Shown here: in pieces, positions 1 through 6,163 of the stretch | Numbering within the stretch: position 1 is the stretch's first letter | Layout of the letters: every line of letters starts with the position of its first letter | Origin: BRH-c25 sp029553855 | GTDB taxonomy: Bacteria > Bacillota > Clostridia > Lutisporales > Lutisporaceae | DNA length: 6,303 bases | Reading direction: 5' to 3' | Assembly (NCBI GenBank): GCA_035375865.1 | Contig: DAOSQO010000145.1 | Coordinates: 1-6,303, forward strand | Position numbers and translations under genes: made by a program | Notes under the pieces: model-generated | The model's database searches: none | Seen by the model: only the letters and a program-made list of their open reading frames with translations | Told to the model about the DNA's origin: nothing

Positions 1-1978
1 TTATTCCCGGGAACATCCTTCTGAGCCTGTTTATAATTACCGAAGGTCTTAGTGCCCTTCCATCCCTGTCGGCTGCGCACCAGCTTAATCTCATGTATTC
101 TGAAGCTGCCGTCAACGCGGTATATATGATATATTGCTGTTCAAAAGTCCTTCCCCTTGTATCCGGTGCCAGTTCAATTCCCAAGGTTGACAAAGCTTCC
201 CTGTCCCTGTCCGATAAAATTCCCTCCTGCTTGAAGGGCATGGGGAATATGCCATCATTGGCACCCAATATGTATATTGCTTTTACGTCATGGCTTTTGG
301 ACCGCTCCAGGCTGCCTACGAGTACTTGCTCTATTGCCTTCGGTATCAACCCGATGCTGTGTTCCCCGAAACCCACTGAAAGAATCTCATGAAAGGCCTC
401 AACCTTCAAAATTTCATTTCCCGTAACCTCAACTACCTGATCCAGTAGTTCCAAAAGGATATTCCATACCTGACTGTATTCATCGGCCCGATCCAGTTCT
501 CCCGATTCGGTGAAATTTCTTACAAGTTCCTCCAGCCTTTCAGGCACTCCCAACTCACATAAAAATTCATAGAGCGCAGTACATATTTCCAGCCCTGAGT
601 TTTTGCCTTTTATCCTGCCGTAGAGCTTCAAAAGAGGTATGGACACTGCCCTTCTTATATCGTTTAAGTCCTCCCAATTCTCATCTCTGACCCAGCTGCT
701 GCCCTTTATGCCATGGGCCAGTACATAGTTTTCCAAAAGGTCTGTTTCTTTCATGCCGATTCCCGTGAGACCTGTCTTAAGATACCTGAAAACCGCTTCA
801 TATGACCAATTACCGATAAAGACCTCCAAAGCCGAAAGTACCAGGAGTACTAGGGGGTGCCCTGTGATATCCCTTTTTCTGTCTATGAAGCAGGGTATCT
901 CATATTCCCTGAATACCACTCTTATCACTTTTTCATAATGTGCCAGATTCCCTGTTATTACTGCAATATCTTTATACCTCAGGCCTTCTTCCCTACATTT
1001 TTTTATTATATCCCCGGCCGTTTTCTCTACCTCGGAATATATGTCCGGGGCTTCATATAGACTTATATATTTCGTGCTGCCTTTATATATGCCATGAAGG
1101 TATGAATACATATGTGATTCAAGAAAAGCCATTTCGACATTATACTTCAATCCACTGCTTTTAACGGCTACGGGGTCCTCCACCTTTACCCCGGCATCTT
1201 TTGCAAGCCTTATAAGCCTTGCAGCCGCAGCTTTTACCGGCATAAATGCGTCTATTTCCTCCAATACCATATCATCTGCAAGGCAATCGGTGCACAATGC
1301 CGCATTTACCCTATAAGCCTTTGCCATGAGCTTCCCGATTACCTCATATTCCTGGGGCGTAAAGCCGGAAAATTCATCCAGCCATATTTCCGAGTCTTTA
1401 AAAATATCACTTTTTGTGAGCTTTTCTGCTAATAACGCAAGGTCGTCGTCGGAATCCAGATAATTATCGCAGAGCTTTTTTTCAAATTTCCCGTATATCA
1501 GCCCTATATCATGAAGCTTGTCTCTTAACTGGACGCTTATCTTGGCCGTATCAATACTGTCCAAAACATCGGCAGTAATATTATATCTCTTGAATTCGCT
1601 TATGATTCCGCACAACGTGTTTACAAAACCTCTCTGGCCGGCAGCCCCGGCAAACACCCTCAGGTTTTCTTTCTGCTTTTCCATTATTGTATATACCAGT
1701 ATGCTTTTACCTGAGGGGCTTATATGCTTCCTAACCATCCCCCCGACTTCTCCTAAGACCCTGTGGGATAATCTTCCGAAGCTCAATACCTCCGCTCCGT
1801 TTATCCCGCTCGCTCCCAAAACGGCAATCAGTCTTTTTTCGGCTTGGAAGGAAAATTGTTCGGGCACAATAATAATATGCCTCGATACAGTCCCCCGCTC
1901 CAGGCTTGTTTTTATTTCATTGAGGCAGTATGTACTTTTGCCGCTTCCCGCTCTCCCGTATATAATCCTGAGGCTCAT
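1..1978 (-). CDS. addB: Helicase-nuclease AddAB subunit AddB, N-terminal 659 residues (3' end outside window)
   Basis: AddB pairs with AddA in the cytoplasm to resect double-strand DNA ends to a Chi-like site and prepare them for RecA, the Firmicute counterpart of RecBCD. The minus-strand frame from the ATG at 1978 is open to the left edge (I checked every codon). It begins MSLRIIYGRAGSGKST, with a Walker A P-loop at residues 8-16. It continues with the AddB-typical IIIVPEQFSFQ (about 35-45), WLDEFSGFTPQE, VKAIYILGANDGIFP (about 563-577) and DGRALRPSVIINRL near the visible end. AddB proteins are usually about 1150 residues, so the C-terminal nuclease domain and its Fe-S cysteines lie beyond the window. 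The start is fixed by AGGAGGTGG at 1985-1993, 6 nt before the ATG. addA normally follows addB and is expected beyond position 1. The family call is secure; the gene's completeness beyond the edge cannot be judged. Confidence 0.96.
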   Translation of the reverse strand, partial: MSLRIIYGRAGSGKSTYCLNEIKTSLERGTVSRHIIIVPEQFSFQAEKRLIAVLGASGINGAEVLSFGRLSHRVLGEVGGMVRKHISPSGKSILVYTIMEKQKENLRVFAGAAGQRGFVNTLCGIISEFKRYNITADVLDSIDTAKISVQLRDKLHDIGLIYGKFEKKLCDNYLDSDDDLALLAEKLTKSDIFKDSEIWLDEFSGFTPQEYEVIGKLMAKAYRVNAALCTDCLADDMVLEEIDAFMPVKAAAARLIRLAKDAGVKVEDPVAVKSSGLKYNVEMAFLESHMYSYLHGIYKGSTKYISLYEAPDIYSEVEKTAGDIIKKCREEGLRYKDIAVITGNLAHYEKVIRVVFREYEIPCFIDRKRDITGHPLVLLVLSALEVFIGNWSYEAVFRYLKTGLTGIGMKETDLLENYVLAHGIKGSSWVRDENWEDLNDIRRAVSIPLLKLYGRIKGKNSGLEICTALYEFLCELGVPERLEELVRNFTESGELDRADEYSQVWNILLELLDQVVEVTGNEILKVEAFHEILSVGFGEHSIGLIPKAIEQVLVGSLERSKSHDVKAIYILGANDGIFPMPFKQEGILSDRDREALSTLGIELAPDTRGRTFEQQYIIYTALTAASEYMRLSWCAADRDGRALRPSVIINRLRRMFPGI

Positions 1979-1984
1979 TATAAA

Positions 1985-1993
1985 CCACCTCCT
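1985..1993 (-). promoter_or_regulatory. Ribosome binding site of addB
   Basis: On the minus strand this reads AGGAGGTGG, close to the full anti-16S complement, and sits 6 nt upstream of the ATG at 1978. It settles the start codon of addB. Confidence 0.92.
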
Positions 1994-2012
1994 ACTATGG
2001 GAATATAGGTAT

Positions 2013-2021
2013 ATTATAGCA
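2013..2021 (-). promoter_or_regulatory. Extended -10 promoter for addB
   Basis: The minus strand reads TGCTATAAT, a perfect TATAAT (2013-2018) preceded by the TGn extension. No recognisable -35 hexamer lies 16-18 bp upstream; that position (about 2035-2041) falls inside the 7-bp repeat and reads CGTCCA or GTCCAT. Extended -10 promoters can work without a good -35, so this is a credible sigma-A promoter. Transcription would start near 2006, giving a leader of about 28 nt. Inferred from sequence only. Confidence 0.7.
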
Positions 2022-2027
2022 CAGGCT

Positions 2028-2062
2028 ATGGACAATGGACGATAGGCAATAGGTAATGTGTA
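2028..2062. repeat. Degenerate heptanucleotide tandem repeat, about five units
   Basis: Five consecutive 7-bp units can be read on the plus strand: ATGGACA, ATGGACG, ATAGGCA, ATAGGTA and a decayed ATGTGTA. The consensus is roughly ATRGRCA. The array lies between the two divergent promoters and covers the place where the addB -35 box would be. I see no coding function for it. Confidence 0.75.
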
Positions 2063-2076
2063 CATAGAGATTGCAA

Positions 2077-2105
2077 TTGTATTGGACTAATATTTCTGAT
2101 AGAAT
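2077..2105 (+). promoter_or_regulatory. Promoter for the EamA-family transporter gene
   Basis: TTGTAT at 2077-2082 (3 of 6 matches to TTGACA) is followed after exactly 17 bp by TAGAAT at 2100-2105 (5 of 6 matches to TATAAT). A TG at 2097-2098 makes it an extended -10 (TGATAGAAT). The expected start is near 2112, which leaves a short leader before the ATG at 2139. Confidence 0.68.
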
Positions 2106-2106
2106 T

Positions 2107-2120
2107 TGTTCTAAGGAACA
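2107..2120. promoter_or_regulatory. Operator-like inverted repeat at the transporter start site
   Basis: TGTTC (2107-2111) and GAACA (2116-2120) form a perfect 5-bp inverted repeat around TAAG. It lies just downstream of the -10 and overlaps the predicted transcription start, a typical place for a repressor to bind. It could also be chance or a small 5'-UTR hairpin. No regulator gene is visible nearby. Confidence 0.35.
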
Positions 2121-2122
2121 TT

Positions 2123-2130
2123 GAAAGGGA
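2123..2130 (+). promoter_or_regulatory. Ribosome binding site of the transporter gene
   Basis: GAAAGGGA ends 8 nt before the ATG at 2139. It favours this ATG over the in-frame TTG at 2121, which would place the Shine-Dalgarno sequence inside the coding region. Confidence 0.75.
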
Positions 2131-2138
2131 CTGCTAAT

Positions 2139-3002
2139 ATGAACTATATAATTGGAAAATTGAAAGATAACCGGACCAGGTCGACCATATTTCTGTTAAT
2201 TACAGCGGTGCTATGGAGCCTGGGAGGGCTGATGATTAAATCAATTCACTGGAATGCAGTAGCAATAGCAGGCTCAAGGAGCTTCATAGCTTCTCTGCTC
2301 ATGCTTGTCATATTGAAAAAACCCAGCCTGAAATTCGACAGGTACAAATTAGGTTCCGCAGTTGCCTACGCCTGCACTGTTATATCCTTTGTTGCAGCAA
2401 ATAAGTTTACTGCTGCGGCTACCGCAATTTTGCTGCATTATACCGCTCCCATTTATGTTGCCCTTTTCAGTGCGTGGTTCCTTAAGGAGCGTATCGCCAG
2501 GCTGGATTGGATTGTGATTTTCCTGGTAATTGGAGGGATGATCCTCTTTTTCGTCGGTGAGATGTCTGCAGGGAGCATTCTTGGCAACATACTGGCAATA
2601 TTAAGCGGTGTCGGCTTTGCCTTTATAGTCTTGCTGCTCAGGAAGCAAAAGGATGAGAATCCTTTAGAATCAGTATTTTGGGGTAATGTGCTGACGGCAA
2701 TAATCGGCCTTCCTTTTATGTTTACCTCTGTGCCTGACACTGCGAGCTGCATTGGTATCCTGTTTATAGGGGTATTTCAGCTTGGGTTGCCGTATATATT
2801 ATATGCTTACGCAATTAAGCATGTTTCTGCCCTGGAGGCTACATTGATACCTATTATCGAACCTATATTGAATCCCTTATGGGTATTCCTTGCCCTTGGT
2901 GAGAGTCCCGGCCCATGGGCTTTTTTGGGGGGATTCATAGTATTATCCTCAATTATCGGGAGAAGCGTGATAAATATAAACAAGGCGAAAAGAATCGGTT
3001 AA
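2139..3002 (+). CDS. EamA/DMT-superfamily transporter, 10 predicted membrane segments
   Basis: A 287-residue inner-membrane protein, the usual size for drug/metabolite transporters of the EamA (RhaT/YdcZ-like) family. It appears to be two five-helix repeats. Hydrophobic segments can be seen at about residues 17-35, 43-60, 71-89, 93-113, 120-141, 146-164, 177-195, 200-225, 231-253 and 258-277. Family-like stretches are ITAVLWSLGG in TM1, ATAILLHYTAPIYV followed by LKERI at the end of the first repeat, and the matching EATLIPIIEPILNPLWVF then LGES in the second. Members export or import amino acids, metabolites or drugs; the substrate cannot be told from sequence. The ATG at 2139 is preferred because of its ribosome binding site. 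The gene has its own promoter, is divergent from addB, and converges on ileS with a 4-bp overlap at the stops. Confidence 0.93.
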   Translation: MNYIIGKLKDNRTRSTIFLLITAVLWSLGGLMIKSIHWNAVAIAGSRSFIASLLMLVILKKPSLKFDRYKLGSAVAYACTVISFVAANKFTAAATAILLHYTAPIYVALFSAWFLKERIARLDWIVIFLVIGGMILFFVGEMSAGSILGNILAILSGVGFAFIVLLLRKQKDENPLESVFWGNVLTAIIGLPFMFTSVPDTASCIGILFIGVFQLGLPYILYAYAIKHVSALEATLIPIIEPILNPLWVFLALGESPGPWAFLGGFIVLSSIIGRSVININKAKRIG

Positions 3003-3012
3003 CCGACTCTTT
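2989..3012. terminator. Inverted repeat over both stop codons, possible weak bidirectional terminator
   Basis: The 24 bp centred on TTAA (2999-3002) form an inverted repeat with one mismatched pair (2994/3007). The core is TCGGTTAACCGA, with AAAGA on the left and TCTTT on the right. A transcript from either strand could fold it into a hairpin followed by a short, interrupted U run (TCTTTC on plus, TTCTTTTC on minus). No other terminator separates the two convergent genes. The U runs are poor, so termination is an inference. Confidence 0.45.
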
Positions 3013-5323
3013 CTACCTTCATGCCTGTTTCATGCCCGTTCAAATCCTGAACTTCCAGACTTTTGTCCGTTACTCTTTCGATTATATCCGCCAGGGTTTC
3101 TTTCATTATATAGTCCTTGTGCATGGAAACCGCACTTCCTATCTCATCGTCTCCGTCAAAGTAGATATTTATTCTGTCCATCATTTCATAATTGTTGTTC
3201 TTTCTCATTTGCTGTATCTTGGAGATGAATTCTCTTGCATAGCCCTCATCAATAAGCTCTTTCGTAAGTGTAGTATCAAGTATTACGAAAAGGTTGTTTT
3301 CCGTTGTTACTGTAAAGCCTTCTTTAGCTGATATACTTGTGATTACATAATCTTTATTAATCTCCAAAGATTCCCCTTCAAGCTCAACAGTAATTGTATC
3401 TCCGGCCTCCAGCTTAGGCGCATATACAGAGGCATCCATTTCCTGAAGCACCTTTGCAAAGGTTTTTATCTTTGCTCCCAGTATAGGGCCTGCATATTTG
3501 TAGTCCGGCTTCAGGCTGAAGTCTATATGCCTGTTCAGATCGCTTTCAAAAACGACTTCCTTTACGTTCAGCTCCTCCTGAATAAGCGGCACCAGATAAG
3601 ATATCAGTTCTTCGTATTTTGCATCTATGAAAACCTTCTGTATAGGCTGGCGCACCTTTATTCTTACCTGCTCCCTTGAAGCTCTTCCCAAGCCTACCAG
3701 GCTTCTTACAAGGTCCATCCTCTCCTCAAGTCTGTCATCTATGAGACCCTCGTTTGGCTCGGGGAAATAGGCCACGTGAACCGACAATTCTCCTGTGAGA
3801 TTCCTGAATATTTCCTCTGAGAGGTATGGGGCAAATGGAGCTATCAGCTTTGATACTCCTACCAATACCTCATATGTTGTGTTGTAAACCGCTTTTTTAT
3901 CTTCGGTAAGCTCAGTAGCCCAGAATCTTCTTCTTGAACGCCTTATATACCAGTTGGACAGGTCCTCATTTATAAAATCCTGTATCTTTCTTACTGCCTT
4001 TGTAAGGTCATATATATCCATCTCAGCATTAACTTCTCTGATAAGGTTGTTGTATTTTGAAAGTATCCACCTGTCAAGCTCAGGACGTTCATCATATTCT
4101 ACGAAGAAATCCTTGGGATTCACGCTGTCGGTATTTGCATAAAGCGCAAAGAAAGCGTATACATTTTTCAGCGTTCCGAAGAACTTGCTCAGTATTTCCC
4201 TCAGGCCGTCTTCATCAAACTTGGTGGTAGACCATACAGGCGATACATACATCATATACCATCTTATAGCGTCTGCTCCATACTTATCAAACATTTCAAA
4301 GGGGTCTACGGTATTCCCAAGGGACTTTGACATCTTTCGGCCTTCCTTGTCTACCAGATGTCCGCCAACAAGTACATTCCTGTATGGAGATGTTTTCATT
4401 ACAAAGGTTGATATTGCAATCAACGAATAGAACCAGCCTCTTGTCTGATCTATTGCTTCAGAGATGTAGTCTGCGGGGAACAGCTCGTCAAAGTTCTCCT
4501 TGTTTTCAAAAGGATAATGGTGCTGTGCAAAAGGCATTGCCCCGCTGTCAAACCAGCAGTCTATGACTTCCTTAACCCTTGTCATGGTGCCTCCGCACTT
4601 TTCACACTTTATGTGGATATCGTCCACATAAGGTTTATGCAGATCAATACTTTCATCTATCTTTTCCATGGCTCTTTCAATCAGCTCTTTTCTTGAGCCT
4701 ATGGAATCCGTGTGACCGCACTCGCATCTCCAAATGTTAAGAGGGGTACCCCAATATCTATCCCTGGAAAGGGCCCAGTCATTAACATTTTCGAGCCAGT
4801 TGCCGAAACGCTTTTCTCCTACGTACTCCGGAAACCAATTCACCGCATTGTTGTTGGCAACGAGATTATCCCTAAGCTTGGTCATTTCAATGTACCAGCT
4901 CGGTTTTGCGTAATAAAGCAACGGAGTCTTGCACCTCCAGCAATGGGGGTAATTGTGGTCTATTTTCTCCTTCCGAAAAAGCTTTCCTTCCGTTGCCAGC
5001 CACTTAATTATCTCAGGGTCTGCGTCCATTACAAACTTTCCTTCCCAAGGGGTGGCTGTAAATTCACCTTCTTTGTTAACCGGCTGCAGTACCGGAAGAT
5101 CATATTTCTTTCCCGTATTATAGTCATCTTCACCAAATGCAGGAGCAGTATGGACTATCCCTGTGCCGTCCTCGGTAGTTACATAATCGGCCAATGTTAC
5201 GTAAAAGGCTTTTCTGTCACCTTTCACAAAGGGCATCAGCTGCTCGTATTCCATGTATTCCAGTTCTGTACCCTTAAGCTCCTGAAGTACCTCAAACCCT
5301 TCCCCAAGCACTTTTCCAGACAA
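2999..5323 (-). CDS. ileS: ileS C-terminal fragment (codons 260-1033) after the in-frame stop
   Basis: The open frame downstream of the stop carries the rest of the enzyme, in full-length numbering. It has the remainder of the CP1 editing domain with GTGIVHTAPAFGEDDY (about 312-327) and PHCWRCK with zinc ligands C387/C390, which pair with C183/C186 of the other fragment. A second cysteine set follows (C459, C461, C499, C502), then VIDCWFDSG, GRKMSKSLGN (KMSKS 589-593), and the helical anticodon-binding domain with NWYIRRSRRRFW near 715-727. KVRQP at 815-819 starts the DUF5915-like C-terminal region. The first in-frame start, TTG at 5323, has no ribosome binding site before it, so independent translation is unlikely. 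The fragment ends at TAA 2999-3001 inside the shared dyad. Confidence 0.85.
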   Translation of the reverse strand: MSGKVLGEGFEVLQELKGTELEYMEYEQLMPFVKGDRKAFYVTLADYVTTEDGTGIVHTAPAFGEDDYNTGKKYDLPVLQPVNKEGEFTATPWEGKFVMDADPEIIKWLATEGKLFRKEKIDHNYPHCWRCKTPLLYYAKPSWYIEMTKLRDNLVANNNAVNWFPEYVGEKRFGNWLENVNDWALSRDRYWGTPLNIWRCECGHTDSIGSRKELIERAMEKIDESIDLHKPYVDDIHIKCEKCGGTMTRVKEVIDCWFDSGAMPFAQHHYPFENKENFDELFPADYISEAIDQTRGWFYSLIAISTFVMKTSPYRNVLVGGHLVDKEGRKMSKSLGNTVDPFEMFDKYGADAIRWYMMYVSPVWSTTKFDEDGLREILSKFFGTLKNVYAFFALYANTDSVNPKDFFVEYDERPELDRWILSKYNNLIREVNAEMDIYDLTKAVRKIQDFINEDLSNWYIRRSRRRFWATELTEDKKAVYNTTYEVLVGVSKLIAPFAPYLSEEIFRNLTGELSVHVAYFPEPNEGLIDDRLEERMDLVRSLVGLGRASREQVRIKVRQPIQKVFIDAKYEELISYLVPLIQEELNVKEVVFESDLNRHIDFSLKPDYKYAGPILGAKIKTFAKVLQEMDASVYAPKLEAGDTITVELEGESLEINKDYVITSISAKEGFTVTTENNLFVILDTTLTKELIDEGYAREFISKIQQMRKNNNYEMMDRINIYFDGDDEIGSAVSMHKDYIMKETLADIIERVTDKSLEVQDLNGHETGMKVERVG

Positions 5324-5368
5324 TGTTTTTTCTACATAGAATATTTGATCATTCTGCTTTACCTTGAG

Positions 5369-5371
5369 TTA
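5369..5371 (-). other. In-frame TAA stop, codon 244 of ileS
   Basis: On the minus strand the codons read CCC ATG GAA ACA TAA CTC AAG GTA. After the stop the same frame continues LKVKQNDQIFYVEKT and joins SGKVLGEG without a break. The distance from the stop to the next possible in-frame start (TTG at 5323) is 16 codons. A single change of the last base from T or C to A would turn a Tyr codon into this stop. Confidence 0.9.
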
Positions 5372-6100
5372 TGTTTCCATGGGGTTTACCGTAAGGGCCA
5401 CATTTGACGGCAAAGTCCAGGGTGTAGTTGTCCATACCAGGAAATATTCATCAAAGTCTTTCCTCTTAAACTTAACAATAACAGTGGTTGTCTTTATTTC
5501 TTTATATCCTTGAGCTACCTCATGAGAAGCAAGTCCCGTACCGCATCTTGAGCAGTAGGGAGAAATCTTATACCCTTCGTAGATGTAGCCTTCCTTTTTG
5601 AATTTATCTAATATCCACCATATCGATTCTATATAATCGTTTTCATAGGTTATATAGGGGTGATCAAGGTCTATCAGATAAGCCATTTTCTCAGTCAGTT
5701 CCCTCCACTGGCCTACATACTTGAAAACCGACTCACGGCATTTCTTGTTAAATTCCTCTATGCCGTATTTTTCAATGTCCTGCTTACCGGACAGCTTAAG
5801 CTCCTTTTCTACTTCAATTTCAACAGGGAGTCCATGGGTATCCCAACCCGCCTTCCTCTTGACCTGATATCCCTTCATGGTTTTGTACCGGCATACGGTA
5901 TCCTTCAATGTCCTTGCCAGCACGTGGTGTATGCCCGGTCTGCCGTTGGCGGTAGGAGGGCCCTCGTAGAATACGAAAGGCTCCTTGCCTTCTCTTGTTT
6001 CTACACACTTGTTGAGAATATCGATTTTTTTCCAATATTCCGCTGTGTCCTTTTCATTTTCAACTACTTTTTTTTCTGTCAGAAATTTAAACTTATCCAT
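5369..6100 (-). CDS. ileS: ileS N-terminal fragment (243 residues) up to the in-frame stop
   Basis: This is what ordinary translation would make. It holds the first half of the Rossmann catalytic fold with PPTANGRPGIHHVLAR around the class I signature (GIHH, 56-59) and GWDTHGLPVE (85-94). It also has the cysteine pair C183/C186 of the structural zinc site and the beginning of the CP1 editing insertion, including the Thr-rich peptide TTTPWTLPSN (224-233). It ends eleven residues later at NPMET-stop. It lacks KMSKS, half of the zinc ligands, most of the editing domain and the anticodon-binding domain, so on its own it cannot be an active synthetase. Confidence 0.85.
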   Translation of the reverse strand: MDKFKFLTEKKVVENEKDTAEYWKKIDILNKCVETREGKEPFVFYEGPPTANGRPGIHHVLARTLKDTVCRYKTMKGYQVKRKAGWDTHGLPVEIEVEKELKLSGKQDIEKYGIEEFNKKCRESVFKYVGQWRELTEKMAYLIDLDHPYITYENDYIESIWWILDKFKKEGYIYEGYKISPYCSRCGTGLASHEVAQGYKEIKTTTVIVKFKRKDFDEYFLVWTTTPWTLPSNVALTVNPMET

Positions 6101-6108
6101 CCCAAACA

Positions 6109-6114
6109 TCCTTT
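6109..6114 (-). promoter_or_regulatory. Ribosome binding site of ileS
   Basis: The minus strand reads AAAGGA, 8 nt upstream of the ATG at 6100, just after the T-box terminator. It also overlaps another in-frame ATG (6107-6109), which argues against that ATG as the start. Confidence 0.85.
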
Positions 6115-6126
6115 CAAAATGTATAT

Positions 6127-6163
6127 GAAAATAGAAAGTCCCTTCAGCCAAAGCCAAAGGGAC
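6127..6163 (-). terminator. Intrinsic terminator of the ileS T-box leader
   Basis: On the minus strand GTCCCTT (6157-6163) pairs with AAGGGAC (6138-6144). The stem extends by GG/CUG with wobble pairs to about 10 bp around a CUUUGG loop, and TTTCTATTTT follows (6128-6137). Its left arm shares CGTCCC with the antiterminator, so the two structures exclude each other. This is the OFF state when tRNA-Ile is charged. Confidence 0.92.

Larger units (their letters stand above)
2999..6100 (-). pseudogene. ileS: Isoleucine--tRNA ligase (IleRS2 class), full-length gene interrupted by one in-frame stop
   Basis: IleRS joins isoleucine to tRNA-Ile in the cytoplasm and edits mischarged valine. Read through, the frame from the ATG at 6100 has 1033 codons, the normal length for the long IleRS2 class with a C-terminal DUF5915-like domain. 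Class marks are GWDTHGLPVE (residues 85-94), KMSKS (589-593), and GIHH (56-59) at the HIGH position. The start is set by AAAGGA at 6109-6114, 8 nt upstream; in-frame starts further up lie in the T-box leader. Codon 244 (5369-5371) is TAA, where the family pattern (NPxETY) suggests tyrosine. The flanking frames are identical, so this is a nonsense change, not a frameshift. No other defect is visible. It may be a real mutation in a redundant or dying copy, or a base error. Regulation is by the T-box leader upstream. Confidence 0.93.

Noticed and set aside
93..1164. Several short plus-strand open frames (61-99 codons)
   Set aside because: All are opposite addB and show no family resemblance.
1518..2045. 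Plus-strand open frame of 175 codons
   Set aside because: It is opposite the start of addB, whose frame is supported by strong motifs. It also runs through the addB promoter region.
2107..2120. The dyad as a LexA/DinR SOS box near addB
   Set aside because: The Firmicute SOS box has GAAC-N4-GTTC; here the arms are in the opposite order (GTTC-N4-GAAC), so it does not match.
2121..2138. TTG start at 2121 for the transporter, adding six residues
   Set aside because: GAAAGGGA at 2123-2130 is well spaced for the ATG at 2139. The TTG would have only a poorly spaced AAGGA before it.
2915..3331. Plus-strand open frame of 138 codons spanning the gene junction
   Set aside because: It overlaps the end of the transporter gene in another frame and then runs antisense to ileS.
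5323..5371. A frameshift or mobile-element insertion as the cause of the ileS break
   Set aside because: Both halves are in the same frame, the 15 codons between the stop and the TTG at 5323 are normal IleRS sequence, and there is no duplication or inserted DNA.
4712..5407. Plus-strand open frame of 231 codons crossing the ileS stop
   Set aside because: It lies wholly opposite ileS, has no recognisable domain, and is an antisense shadow. Its length only reflects the base composition of the ileS codons.
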